Source: Saccharothrix saharensis (GTDB taxonomy: Bacteria; Actinomycetota; Actinomycetes; Mycobacteriales; Pseudonocardiaceae). From it: DNA of 64,000 nucleotides. The notes under the pieces are model-generated. The model searched no databases, was not told the DNA's origin, and saw only the letters and a program-made list of their open reading frames with translations. The DNA lies in NCBI RefSeq assembly GCF_006716745.1, contig NZ_VFPP01000001.1, positions 2,294,001 through 2,358,000 on the forward strand, read 5' to 3'. This document shows positions 15,311 to 23,463 of the stretch, piece after piece (position 1 is the first letter of the stretch; each line of letters opens with the position of its first letter). Made by a program: the position numbers and the translations under genes.

Positions 15311-16243
15311 TTAGCGGTAGGAGTTGCGGAGGTAGGTCAGGCTGAACGCGCCCCGGTTGGCGAAGTAGACGGAGACGACGTAGGCCGGGTCGGTGGCGAG
15401 CAGGCCGCGCTGGATGTCACTGCCGTCGTTGCCGTCGTCCCAGCCCCACGCGCTGTTCGCCGAGTTGTCCTTGCCGTTGTCACCCCGGAACGTGCCCCAG
15501 CTCGCGAACGTCGCCGAGCTGTTCCGCTGCGCCCACAGCCCGCCCGCGGCGAACGTGTCCACCAGCCGGTAGCCCACCGAACGGTCGTTCCCGCCCGACG
15601 GCACCTCACCGGTCGTGCTCGGCACGTACACCACGCCGTCACCACCCGGGAACTCCGCGCCGTTCCACGCGTACAGCCCGTGCCCCTTCGCCTCCTGGCG
15701 CGTGGTCGGCCGGTTCCCCTGCAACCGCAGCGTGCCGTCGACGCTCTCCCGACCCGACGTGAACGTGCTCCCGGCCGGCACGTACGAGTAGAAGTCGCTG
15801 TGCGCCACCGTGATCACGGCCTCCAGCCGGCCGAACGCCGTGCCGTCCTTGCGCACGGTCGCCAGCAGGCCCTCCATGTCGTTCTCGTGCGTGAACTGCT
15901 CGAACGGGTCGGCGAAGTCCTCCCAGTCACGCGGGTGGTAGAAGCTGTAGACCAGGAACCAGTGCGTCGGCGTCTCCACCACCGAGTAGTACGCCGCACC
16001 CGTGAGCCGCGCCAACGAGTCGTCCTGCGCCTCCCAGTTGTCCACCGTGTTCCACTCACCATCGAAGTCCACTGTGGACAGGTAGTCGGCGTCGTAGTCG
16101 GACGAGTCGGTGTCCTGGTAGTGCACCGGGGCCCAGTAGAACGCCAGCTCGGCGTCCGTCGCGGCGTGCGCGGGAGTCGTGACGAACACCGAGAGCGCGG
16201 CCGCCGCGAACAGGGACGCGGCGATCTTGCGTGCAGGGAACAT
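15311..16243 (-). CDS. Secreted protein of unknown function
   Basis: A 310-residue exported protein with a clear Sec signal: basic start, hydrophobic core, cleavage after TPAHA near residue 27. The mature part is rich in Trp, Tyr and Asp (YHPRDWEDFADPFEQFTHEN, SAWGWDDGNDGSD), with few Cys. The HEND...GLLATVRKDG stretch resembles surface or virulence-type secreted proteins of unclear fold; I do not recognise a family. A strong GGAGGTGG lies before the ATG. It is monocistronic, with a repeat element directly after its stop. Confidence 0.8.
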   Translation of the reverse strand: MFPARKIAASLFAAAALSVFVTTPAHAATDAELAFYWAPVHYQDTDSSDYDADYLSTVDFDGEWNTVDNWEAQDDSLARLTGAAYYSVVETPTHWFLVYSFYHPRDWEDFADPFEQFTHENDMEGLLATVRKDGTAFGRLEAVITVAHSDFYSYVPAGSTFTSGRESVDGTLRLQGNRPTTRQEAKGHGLYAWNGAEFPGGDGVVYVPSTTGEVPSGGNDRSVGYRLVDTFAAGGLWAQRNSSATFASWGTFRGDNGKDNSANSAWGWDDGNDGSDIQRGLLATDPAYVVSVYFANRGAFSLTYLRNSYR

Positions 16244-16388
16244 GCTCCACCTCCATCAGGGTTGCCCGTCGGAGCCAACGGGCCGCGCCGAACCCTGGGG
16301 TGAAGCGGTGGCCAACACAAGGGGTGATTCAGGTGATCGTTCACGCTGAGGTGCGCGGGGAGCACCGCTGACGCTTCGGGACACCGCA

Positions 16389-16424
16389 GGGCGGACCGGG
16401 AGGTCGAAGTGCCCCGGTCCGCCC
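16389..16424. terminator. Hairpin terminator after the binding-protein gene
   Basis: GGGCGGACCGGG and CCCGGTCCGCCC make a perfect 12-bp stem with a 12-nt loop, 11 bp downstream of the stop of the leftward binding-protein gene, and close its operon. Confidence 0.75.
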
Positions 16425-16434
16425 CGCGGCCGGC

Positions 16435-17355
16435 TCAGCCGTGCTCCGGCGGGCTGATCAACGACTCCGGGATCGCCGAGTCCTTGGTGCCCCACTTGTC
16501 CAGGATGCGCGGGTACACGCCGTCCTGGATCAGCTCGTTCACGGCCGCCTGCAACGCGGGCGCGAGCGGCGAACCCTTCGGCAGCGCGAAACCGACGTCC
16601 AACCGCTTGAACTCGCCCAGGAACCTCAGGTTCGGCTGGTTGGCCGCCGCGTGCCGCAGCCCGTTGATCGTGCTCATCACGACGTCGATGTGCCGCTGCT
16701 GCAACCCCAGGAACACGGCCGCGTTCTCGGAGAAGCTCAGCACCTCGTAGTCCGGCTTGCCCGCGGCACCGCACACGTGCTTCTCCCGCTCCAACGTCGC
16801 CTCGAACGTCGTGCCCGCGCCCGTGCCGACCCTCAACCCGCACAACGACACCAGGCCGTCCACCCGCGTCACGCGGTCGTCGTCGGCCCGCACCGCGAAC
16901 CCCTGGCCGTCGTTGACGTAGGTGACGAAGTCGATCGTCTTCTTCCGCGCCTCGGTCACGCCGAAGTTGCCCGTCCCGACGTCGTACTTCCCGCCGGCCA
17001 GCGACGGCAGGATCGTCTCGAAGCTCGCGACCTCCCGCTCGACCCGCACCCCCAACGTCCGGGCGACCGCCTCGGACATGTCGGCGTCCAGGCCGAGCAC
17101 CGTCTTGTTGTCCTCCGCGTAGTAGGACGACGGCGGCTGCCCGCCCACCGACGACCCGAACCGCACCACCCCCGCGTCACGCACGGCCGGTGGCAGCAAC
17201 GAGGCGATCGCCTCGTCCTCGACCACCCCCGACAGCACGTCCTCGGTCGGCTCCACGCCGGACGGGGGTGGGTCGACGGCGTCCGCGGGCAGGGCGCACC
17301 CGGAGACGACGAGCGCGAGCACGGCGGTGAGCAGCAACAGGCAACGTGCGCGCAT
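16435..17355 (-). CDS. Orphan polar amino acid-type substrate-binding lipoprotein
   Basis: A 306-residue type 3 solute-binding protein. The signal ends in LVVSGC (lipobox, Cys about residue 20). VVRFGSSVGGQPPSSYYAED, GLDADMSEAVARTLGV, KYDVGTGNFGVTEARKKTID and GTGAGTTFEATLEREK define the family. No permease or ATPase is adjacent, so it must borrow a membrane complex, perhaps the importer at 8.7-10.3 kb, or serve as a sensor. It starts 3 bp after the GNAT gene and shares its operon with the LLM monooxygenase. Confidence 0.92.
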   Translation of the reverse strand: MRARCLLLLTAVLALVVSGCALPADAVDPPPSGVEPTEDVLSGVVEDEAIASLLPPAVRDAGVVRFGSSVGGQPPSSYYAEDNKTVLGLDADMSEAVARTLGVRVEREVASFETILPSLAGGKYDVGTGNFGVTEARKKTIDFVTYVNDGQGFAVRADDDRVTRVDGLVSLCGLRVGTGAGTTFEATLEREKHVCGAAGKPDYEVLSFSENAAVFLGLQQRHIDVVMSTINGLRHAAANQPNLRFLGEFKRLDVGFALPKGSPLAPALQAAVNELIQDGVYPRILDKWGTKDSAIPESLISPPEHG

Positions 17356-17358
17356 GGG

Positions 17359-17832
17359 CTATCCCAAGTCCTTCTCGAACGGCAGGTGGTCGATGGTGAG
17401 CGGGTCGGCGGTCAGGTCGAACAGCGGCGTGTACCCGGTGGCCAGGTACAGCGCGCGAGCCTCCGGCTGCCGCGGGCCGGTGGTCAGGTACAGCCGGGAG
17501 TAGCCGAGGTCGACGGCGTCGCGTTCCAGCTCGGCGAGCACGCGCCGGGCGAGGCCGCGCCGGCGGTGCCGCGAGTGGGTCCAGATGCGCTTGAGCTCGG
17601 CGGTGCGCTCGTCGTGCCGCATGAACGCGCCACCCGCCACCGCCGCGCCGTCCTCGAACAGCAGCAGGAGCGTGCCGTGCGGCGGCGCGAAGACGGTCGG
17701 GTCGTACCGGGTCAGCTCGGCCCGCGCCCGATCGCCGTACCGGGTCACGTACTCGTGCGTCAGCTCCTCTTTCAGCGGCCCGGTGGCCGGGTCCTCCCAG
17801 CGGACCCGGCGGGCGACGAGGGTGCCGGTCAC
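17359..17832 (-). CDS. GNAT family N-acetyltransferase
   Basis: A 157-residue acetyl-CoA-dependent transferase. The acetyl-CoA pyrophosphate loop is HSRHRRRGLARRVLAELE (about 87-104), and GYSRLYLTTGPRQPEARALY is the usual beta6/alpha4 region. It lies 4 bp after the LLM oxidoreductase stop and 3 bp before the binding protein. A flavin monooxygenase, a GNAT enzyme and an amino acid binding protein together resemble the S-alkyl-cysteine salvage sets of Bacillus, where the thioether amino acid is N-acetylated before oxidative cleavage. That link is inference. Confidence 0.85.
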   Translation of the reverse strand: MTGTLVARRVRWEDPATGPLKEELTHEYVTRYGDRARAELTRYDPTVFAPPHGTLLLLFEDGAAVAGGAFMRHDERTAELKRIWTHSRHRRRGLARRVLAELERDAVDLGYSRLYLTTGPRQPEARALYLATGYTPLFDLTADPLTIDHLPFEKDLG

Positions 17833-17836
17833 GCGG

Positions 17837-18877
17837 TCAGCCGTCCACCGCGATCTCACGCGGCTCCGGCACGGCGGCGGCCCGTTCCCGGTCGCGCTTG
17901 GCGACTTCCTCGCGCACGATCGGGATCACGTGCCGGCCGAAGTCGATCGTGTCGTCGACCATGTCGTAACCGCGCGCGGACAGGATCTCCACGCCGAGGT
18001 CGTAGTAGTCGAGCAGCGCCTGGGCCACGGTCTCGGGCGTGCCGACGAGCGCGTTGGAGTTGCCCGCCCCACCGGTCGCGGCGGCGGTCGGCGTCCACAG
18101 GGCGCGGTCGAAGCGCTCACCGCGTTCGGCGATCTCGAGCAGCCGCTGCGAGCCCGTGTTCTCCGGGTTCGTCAGCGAATGCCTCCGGGTCAACGGGTTC
18201 ACTCCCCCGGTGCGCGCCTTGATCGCGTCCACCGTCCGGTACGCCCTCTCCCAGGCCAGCTCCTCGGTCGCGCCGAGGATGGGGCGGAACGCCACCTGGA
18301 TGCGCGGCAGGTCGGTGCGGCCCGCGTCCCGCGCGGCCTGGTGCACGGCCTCGATCTGCGCGGCCGTGTCCGCCAGCGGTTCGCCCCAGAGGCAGAAGAT
18401 GTCGGCCTCCGCGCCACCCGCCCGGTACGCGGCGGGCGACGACCCGCCGAACGACACACGGGGCCGGGGTTGCTGCACCGGGAACACGTCGCTCACGAAG
18501 TCGGCGAACCGGTAGTGCTCGCCCTCGTGGTCGAACGGTTCCCGTGCCGTCCAGGCCTTCTTGACGATCCGGATGTACTCCTCGGTGCGCGAGTAGCGCT
18601 CGTCCTTGGTCAGGTAGTCGCCTTCGCGCTGCTGCTCGCGATCCGTGCCGCCGGTGATGAAGTGCACGGTCAGCCTGCCGTCGCTGATCCGGTCCAGCGT
18701 GGCGAACGTCTTCGCGGCGAACGTGGGGTAGGACACGTTCGGCCGGTGCGCCAACAGGATCTGCAACTTGTCCAGCTCGGTGGCCACGTAGGCGGCGGCC
18801 TGCGCGGGATCGGGCGAGCCGGAACCGTAGGCGAACAGGACCCGGTCCCAGCCGTGGTCCTCGTGCGCGCGGGCCAA
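17837..18877 (-). CDS. LLM-class FMNH2-dependent monooxygenase (SsuD-like), start region lost
   Basis: A luciferase-like TIM-barrel oxidoreductase of the alkanesulfonate monooxygenase group: FAYGSGSPDPAQAAAYVA, LLAHRPNVSYPTFAAKTFAT, GRLTVHFITGGTDREQQREG and FDHEGEHYRFADF. From the only available start (TTG at 18877) 346 residues follow. However, the family-like segment SETHPRSGPSFDKDYTLRL is encoded in frame upstream of that TTG, and no ATG, GTG or TTG exists in any frame between it and the stop of the preceding lipase gene. The first beta strand and start codon therefore appear missing: a damaged gene, or an unusual start such as CTG. Confidence 0.7.
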   Translation of the reverse strand: MARAHEDHGWDRVLFAYGSGSPDPAQAAAYVATELDKLQILLAHRPNVSYPTFAAKTFATLDRISDGRLTVHFITGGTDREQQREGDYLTKDERYSRTEEYIRIVKKAWTAREPFDHEGEHYRFADFVSDVFPVQQPRPRVSFGGSSPAAYRAGGAEADIFCLWGEPLADTAAQIEAVHQAARDAGRTDLPRIQVAFRPILGATEELAWERAYRTVDAIKARTGGVNPLTRRHSLTNPENTGSQRLLEIAERGERFDRALWTPTAAATGGAGNSNALVGTPETVAQALLDYYDLGVEILSARGYDMVDDTIDFGRHVIPIVREEVAKRDRERAAAVPEPREIAVDG

Positions 18878-18985
18878 CCTCAGGGTGTAGTCCTTGTCGA
18901 ACGAGGGGCCGCTGCGCGGGTGCGTCTCGGAACGGCGACAGAGGTTTCCCGAGTGGCGATGCCGGGAGCGAGTGGTGTCGGGCGG

Positions 18986-19879
18986 TTACTGCTCGGGGAA
19001 CATCCGCGCCATGCCGCGCGGTGGGGTGAAGGGGCGCCAGTGGCGGGGGCGTTGGGACAGGCGGTCGGCGATCAGCCAGAGGACGGTGGCGTTGTAGCCG
19101 TAGCCGAGGTGGCTCGAGGTGACCGCGACGTTCTGCTGGCGCGCGCCGGGGGCCGAGATGCACGTCCGCCAGGCCACGATGCCGTCGGACTTCGAGTAGA
19201 CCGAGGTCGACGGCACGGGGAACGGCGGCCGGGTGTGCTCGGGCGGCGGCATGTCGGCACCGGGGACGTAGAGCCGCGCCAGCAGTTGGTACACCGGGTT
19301 GACCCTGGTCTGGCGCAGGTCGGTCATGGCGTACGGGCTGCCCAGCGTGATCACCTGGCGGACCATCCCGGGGTGCTCGCGGGCCAGCTCGCGGGCGAAG
19401 ATGCCACCCAGCGACCAGCCGACGACGCTCACCTTGCCACCCACGGCGAGTTCCCGCAGCAACTCGCGCATGCCGCGCACCACCCCGACCGACGGGCCGA
19501 TGTTCAGGCCGAGACCCCAGCCGTGGACGTCGTAGCCCAAGCCGGTGAGGAACTTGCGCAGCGTCGCGGTCGACGCGTCGGTCGCGCCGAGGCCCGGCAA
19601 CACCAGGACGGTGTGGCCGTCGCCGCTCGGGGCCGCCCGCAGGAGTGAACGGGTGGCCGCGAACTGGCCGATGCCCACGGCGGTGCGGGTCGGCTCGGTC
19701 AGGTACCAGAGCAGGCCCGGAGCGGATCCTGGCGCGGAGCCCGGAGCGGAACCCGGCTCGGCCACCGGCCGCGACCGCGACTCCGACCGCCGGTGCGACC
19801 GCAGCTCCGCCTGCGGCTCGGTGGCCGGGTGCCGACGCAGGTCAGGGTGGTCCGGTGGGACGTGTGGCAGTGGTGACAT
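18986..19879 (-). CDS. Alpha/beta hydrolase (lipase/acyltransferase-like)
   Basis: A 297-residue hydrolase. After a low-complexity linker with three GSAP repeats (about 36-55), the fold starts at HTVLVLPGLGATDAS. The nucleophile elbow is VVGWSLGGIFARELA, the acidic residue is probably in SVYSKSDGIVAW, and the His in SSHLGYG. A GGGGGAGGGG ribosome site precedes the ATG. It is divergent from the wax ester synthase/DGAT gene, pointing to neutral lipid turnover. No signal peptide is obvious. Confidence 0.85.
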   Translation of the reverse strand: MSPLPHVPPDHPDLRRHPATEPQAELRSHRRSESRSRPVAEPGSAPGSAPGSAPGLLWYLTEPTRTAVGIGQFAATRSLLRAAPSGDGHTVLVLPGLGATDASTATLRKFLTGLGYDVHGWGLGLNIGPSVGVVRGMRELLRELAVGGKVSVVGWSLGGIFARELAREHPGMVRQVITLGSPYAMTDLRQTRVNPVYQLLARLYVPGADMPPPEHTRPPFPVPSTSVYSKSDGIVAWRTCISAPGARQQNVAVTSSHLGYGYNATVLWLIADRLSQRPRHWRPFTPPRGMARMFPEQ

Positions 19880-19933
19880 GGCCCCTCCCCCGCTCCGCGT
19901 CGAGCGCGAACCCCAGGTGACCATGATGTTTCG

Positions 19934-19951
19934 TGGCGGTTGATTCCGCCA
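19934..19951. promoter_or_regulatory. Inverted repeat in the lipase / WS-DGAT divergent promoter
   Basis: TGGCGG-ttgatt-CCGCCA is a perfect 6-bp inverted repeat with a 6-nt spacer, 55 bp upstream of the lipase start and 74 bp upstream of the WS/DGAT start. It is a candidate shared operator. Confidence 0.35.
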
Positions 19952-20024
19952 GTACCGGTGAGTCTCGATCCTTGCGGGGTCACCTCCCTGGACCAGTGGG
20001 ACGACGCGGGCCTACGGTCGGTCG

Positions 20025-21413
20025 ATGGATCGGATGAGCGCGATGGACGCGGGCTTCTTCTTCATCGAGGACGAGAACGTGCCCATGCACGTCGGCTCGG
20101 TCCTGGTGTTCGAGGGACCGGCGCCGTCGTACGGGGACGTGGTGCGCTTGTTCGCGGCCAAGTTGGGGACCGTGCCGCGGTACCGGCAGCGGGTGAAGGC
20201 GTTGCCGTTGCACGTCGGCCGTCCGGTGTGGGTGGACGACGAGCACTTCCAGGTCCTGTACCACGTCCGGCACACCGCCGTGCCGTCGCCGGGTGCGGAC
20301 GACCAGCTCCGCAACCTCGCCGGACGTCTGTTCGCGCAACGCCTCGACCTGGCCAAGCCCTTGTGGGAGGTCTGGCTGGTGGAGGGCTTGGAGGACGGTC
20401 GGTGGGCGATCATCTCCAAGGTCCACCACTGCCTGATCGACGGCGTCGCGGGCAGTGACCTCATGCAGGTGCTGCTGGACTGGCGCGCGGACTCGCCCCT
20501 GCCCGAACCGGCGCGCTGGCAGCCCGCCACCAGCCCGTCGACCTTGGACCTGGTCGTGGACGGCGTACGTGACGCGGTGCTGACGCCGGTCACGCACCTG
20601 GCCAAGTTCCCGGCGTTGGCCAAGCGGTTGCGCAGCGGCACGGAGGTGCTGGACTTCGGCCGGGCCGTGCTGCGCAGCCTGCCGACGACCGCCCGCCGGC
20701 TCGCGGCCGGCACGCCGAAGACCTTGAACGGGCCGATCGGACCGCACCGGCGGTGGGTGTGGGCCAAGGCCGACTTGGCCGAGATCAAGGCCATTCGCCG
20801 GGTCACCGGAGGCACGGTGAACGACGTCATCCTCGCGGCGGTGACGCGAGGGTTCCGCGACCTTCTCGCCAAGCGCGACGACCTGGCCGACGGTCAGGTG
20901 GTGCGCAGCATGGTGCCGGTGTCGATGCGCTCCTCCGCCGAGCGCGGCGTGCTGAACAACCGCGTCAGTGCGGTGTTGGTGAACCTCCCTGTCAGTGAGC
21001 CGGACCCGCTGACGCGGCTCGCGTCGATCCGGGAACAGATGGACGGCCTCAAGAGCAGCCGGCAGGCGGCGGGCGCCGACGTGCTCACGAACCTGACGAA
21101 CTTCGCACTCCCCACCTTGCTGGCACTGGGCTCGCGCACCGCCGTGCGCTTCCCGCAGCAGTTGTTGCAGACGGTCACGACGAACGTGCCCGGTCCGCGC
21201 ATCCCGTTGTTCATGCTGGGCAGGCGGCTGTCCGAGATCTACCCGTACGCGCCGATCGCGAGCACACTGCGCATCAGTGTCGGCATCTTCTCCTATCTCG
21301 ACCGGATCACCTTCGGCATCAACGCGGACTTCGACGGCGTGCCGGACGTCCAGGTGCTCGCCGACGGCATCCGCGCGGGCTTCGACGAACTGGTCACCTC
21401 GACCGCGAGCTGA
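20025..21413 (+). CDS. Wax ester synthase / diacylglycerol O-acyltransferase (WS/DGAT)
   Basis: A 462-residue acyl-CoA-dependent acyltransferase making triacylglycerol or wax esters. The catalytic HHxxxDG is HHCLIDG at residues 134-140. MSAMDAGFFFIEDENVPMHV at the start, KPLWEVWLVEGL and the C-terminal NVPGPRIPLFMLG and INADFDG segments complete the family pattern; length is typical (about 460). ATG at 20025 is used; an ATG at 20034 is nearly as good. The divergent lipase suggests paired synthesis and breakdown of storage lipid. Confidence 0.93.
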   Translation: MDRMSAMDAGFFFIEDENVPMHVGSVLVFEGPAPSYGDVVRLFAAKLGTVPRYRQRVKALPLHVGRPVWVDDEHFQVLYHVRHTAVPSPGADDQLRNLAGRLFAQRLDLAKPLWEVWLVEGLEDGRWAIISKVHHCLIDGVAGSDLMQVLLDWRADSPLPEPARWQPATSPSTLDLVVDGVRDAVLTPVTHLAKFPALAKRLRSGTEVLDFGRAVLRSLPTTARRLAAGTPKTLNGPIGPHRRWVWAKADLAEIKAIRRVTGGTVNDVILAAVTRGFRDLLAKRDDLADGQVVRSMVPVSMRSSAERGVLNNRVSAVLVNLPVSEPDPLTRLASIREQMDGLKSSRQAAGADVLTNLTNFALPTLLALGSRTAVRFPQQLLQTVTTNVPGPRIPLFMLGRRLSEIYPYAPIASTLRISVGIFSYLDRITFGINADFDGVPDVQVLADGIRAGFDELVTSTAS

Positions 21414-21615
21414 GGTGGTCGGCCGCCACCGCGCCGGCCAACTCGGCCGCCTCCACCGCCACCTCGCCGATCCTGGTCAGGGCCTGCGGCTCGATGTAGA
21501 GCTCCACGTCCTGACCGATCTTGAACACCACCGCACCTCCTCCCGGCTCCACCTCGTAGTTGATCCAGACATCACCCGGCACCTGCGCCCACAGGTGCAC
21601 CTGAGCCCGACCCAT
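21394..21615 (-). CDS. Small conserved-looking hypothetical protein
   Basis: A 73-residue protein without membrane segments, containing VHLWAQVPGDVWINYEVEPG, VVFKIGQDVELYIEP and a C-terminal helix LTRIGEVAVEAAELAGAVAA. The pattern (short beta strands then a helix) suggests a small folded protein; no family is recognised. GGAGG lies 6 bp before the ATG at 21615. It overlaps the WS/DGAT gene tail-to-tail by 20 bp and is divergent from the XRE regulator, so both may answer to the same promoter region. Confidence 0.65.
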   Translation of the reverse strand: MGRAQVHLWAQVPGDVWINYEVEPGGGAVVFKIGQDVELYIEPQALTRIGEVAVEAAELAGAVAADHLSSRSR

Positions 21616-21618
21616 CAC

Positions 21619-21701
21619 GCCCTCCGATCTGCACTTCTGTTACGATCATGCCCAGCATTAGTAATATCAGTAAGTATGACTACCCGATCGGATGATAGAT
21701 C
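21619..21701. promoter_or_regulatory. AT-rich divergent promoter with AGTAA repeats
   Basis: This 83-bp gap is strikingly low in GC for this genome. AGTAA occurs at 21660-21664 and 21669-21673, forming an almost symmetric TTAGTAATATCAGTAA block, and GATC lies on both sides of an 8-bp core at 21686-21701. It probably holds the promoter and autoregulatory site of the XRE gene. Confidence 0.4.
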
Positions 21702-22562
21702 ATGGCGACGTCGCCGTCTGTAGCCGGCTGGGAACTGGGCCTGCGCCTGCGGGAGCGCCGCGAACTCCTGGACGTGACCTCCGTGTCGGCCGGTAAGGCC
21801 ATCGGCACCAGTCAGTCCTACATCTCGGGCATCGAGAACGGGAAGCTCAAGATCAGCGCGGCCAAGCTGGCCGAACTCGCCGCCGTGCTGGAGTTCGACA
21901 AGGCCGAGGTCGAGGAGCTGCAAGCACTGCGCGAGGCGGCGGGAAAGCGCGCCTGGTGGAGCCCTTATTCAGCCATGTTCAACAGCGAGGTGTTGCGGTA
22001 CTTCGGGTTCGAGGCCGGCGCCGAGAGCATCCGTGCCTACAGCGCGGGCATGATCACCAGCCTGCTCCAGACCCGGGACTACGCCATGGCCATCATGAAC
22101 GGCGGCGCGCCGAGCATCCGGCTGGCCGAGGCGCACCGCCGCGTCGAGGTGAGGATGAAGCGGCAAGAGCGCCTGGAGGGCGAGGACCCGATCCGGCTCA
22201 CCACGGTCATCACCGAGTCCGGGCTGCGGCAGGTGGTCGGCGGCCGGGAGGTGATGGTGGCGCAGCTCAAGCACCTGGTCGCCAGGATCCACCAGCTCCC
22301 GGACACGCTCGACGTGCGGATCGTGCCGTTCAGCGCCGACTACCACAACGCCATCGGCGGCTCGACCTTCTACCTCCTGGGTTTCGCCAGCAGCAGGCTG
22401 CCCGACCTGGTGTGGCAGGAGACCGTGTCGACCACCGATCTGATCGACCAGCCCATGCGGATCCGCGAGTACAGTTTGGCGCACAGCCAGGCCATGGATT
22501 TCGCGCTCGACCGGGTCGGATCACTCGGTCTGATCGAGCAGATCGGCAAGGAGTTGGAGTGA
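21702..22562 (+). CDS. XRE-family regulator with DUF5753
   Basis: A 286-residue DNA-binding protein. A helix-turn-helix at about 15-70 (LRLRERRELLDVTSVSAGKA, SQSYISGIENGKLKISAAKL) is followed by a long DUF5753 ligand or partner domain (LQTRDYAMAIM, VRMKRQERLEG, VITESGLRQVVGG, ADYHNAIGGSTFYLL). These regulators are expanded in actinomycetes and pair with a DUF397 protein as here; several pairs affect differentiation and antibiotics. The start overlaps no other gene; the stop overlaps the DUF397 start by 4 bp. Confidence 0.93.
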   Translation: MATSPSVAGWELGLRLRERRELLDVTSVSAGKAIGTSQSYISGIENGKLKISAAKLAELAAVLEFDKAEVEELQALREAAGKRAWWSPYSAMFNSEVLRYFGFEAGAESIRAYSAGMITSLLQTRDYAMAIMNGGAPSIRLAEAHRRVEVRMKRQERLEGEDPIRLTTVITESGLRQVVGGREVMVAQLKHLVARIHQLPDTLDVRIVPFSADYHNAIGGSTFYLLGFASSRLPDLVWQETVSTTDLIDQPMRIREYSLAHSQAMDFALDRVGSLGLIEQIGKELE

Positions 22563-22732
22563 ACCGGACCGACCGCACCGACTGGTTCAAGTCGAGCCGC
22601 AGCGCCGAGAACCCGGCCTGCGTCGAGGTCCGGTTCGTGCCCGACGCGATCGACGTCCGCGACTCCAAGAACCCGACCGGGCCGGTGCTGTCGTTCCCCC
22701 GATCCGCGTGGACCAAGTTCCTCAACCGCTGA
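22559..22732 (+). CDS. DUF397 small protein paired with the XRE regulator
   Basis: A 57-residue protein with the DUF397 pattern WFKSSRS...CVEVRF...IDVRDSKNPTGPVLSF...W. GTG at 22559 overlaps the XRE stop (GTGA). DUF397 proteins act as small partners or antagonists of their XRE regulator in a manner likened to toxin-antitoxin pairs, though toxicity is not general. The 3' end overlaps the convergent adenylyltransferase gene by 11 bp. Confidence 0.93.
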   Translation: MNRTDRTDWFKSSRSAENPACVEVRFVPDAIDVRDSKNPTGPVLSFPRSAWTKFLNR

Positions 22733-23459
22733 GGCGGTCAACCTCGGCCACGACGTGGCGCACGTGCTCGGGCACGCGCGCCCTCAGGTCGTCGGGCCAG
22801 CTCTCCTCGTCGTAACGGCACTCGAGGTACAGCTCCCTGGCGTGCGCCAGCACCGCGCGGTGCGCCGGTGGCAGCCGTGCCAACGCCCAGTCGGCGGCTG
22901 CGGCCTTCGACCTGATCGCGCCGGTCGCGACGGTGGTCCACACGCGGGCCAGGGTCAGCACGACGTTGCGGGTGTCGTGGTCCAGGTCGGCCAGCAGGCC
23001 CGGCACTCCCGCCAGGCTCGCCCGCACCACGTCGGCGTGCGGGACCGGGTCCAGGACCTCGGCCGGTGGCGGGCCGGACAGCGGGTGGTTCCCGGCCAAC
23101 GCCATCGTGACCAGCAGGGCCAGGTCCGGCATCGGCTCGGGCACCGGGACCGTGCCGGACTCGAACTCCGCGCGCAGCCACTCGCCGTACTGGAAGTCGG
23201 CGGTCGGGGGGAACCGCCACGGGCGGATCTCCGACTGGACCACCACGGTCAGTTCGACCGGGCGGGGGCAGGGGAGCGCCAGCAGGCCGTCCAGCAGAGC
23301 CCGCCGCCGCACGCGCTCCATCGGCCGCCGGGTGACGACGAGGAAATCCAGGTCACTGGCCGGTTTCAGGCCGTCCAGCACGGCGGAGCCGTGGAGGTAG
23401 ACGCCGAGGGGGTCGAGCACGGCACGGGTCAGCTCGGCGACCTCCCGGATCGGGTCCAC
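22722..23459 (-). CDS. AadA-like aminoglycoside adenylyltransferase
   Basis: A 245-residue nucleotidyltransferase colinear with ANT(3'')(9) AadA, which adenylates streptomycin and spectinomycin. The nucleotidyltransferase motif is YLHGSAVLDGLKPASDLDFL, with Asp36 and Asp38 as metal ligands. VELTVVV (Glu69) supplies the likely base, PWRFPPTADFQYGEWLR matches the AadA drug region (Trp94), and DTRNVVLTLARVW the C-terminal helical part (Asp162). It is slightly shorter than the 260-residue enzymes, and sits as a chromosomal gene without mobile elements, so it is probably intrinsic. Drug substrate is unproven. Confidence 0.82.
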   Translation of the reverse strand: MDPIREVAELTRAVLDPLGVYLHGSAVLDGLKPASDLDFLVVTRRPMERVRRRALLDGLLALPCPRPVELTVVVQSEIRPWRFPPTADFQYGEWLRAEFESGTVPVPEPMPDLALLVTMALAGNHPLSGPPPAEVLDPVPHADVVRASLAGVPGLLADLDHDTRNVVLTLARVWTTVATGAIRSKAAAADWALARLPPAHRAVLAHARELYLECRYDEESWPDDLRARVPEHVRHVVAEVDRLSG

Positions 23460-23463
23460 GCCG

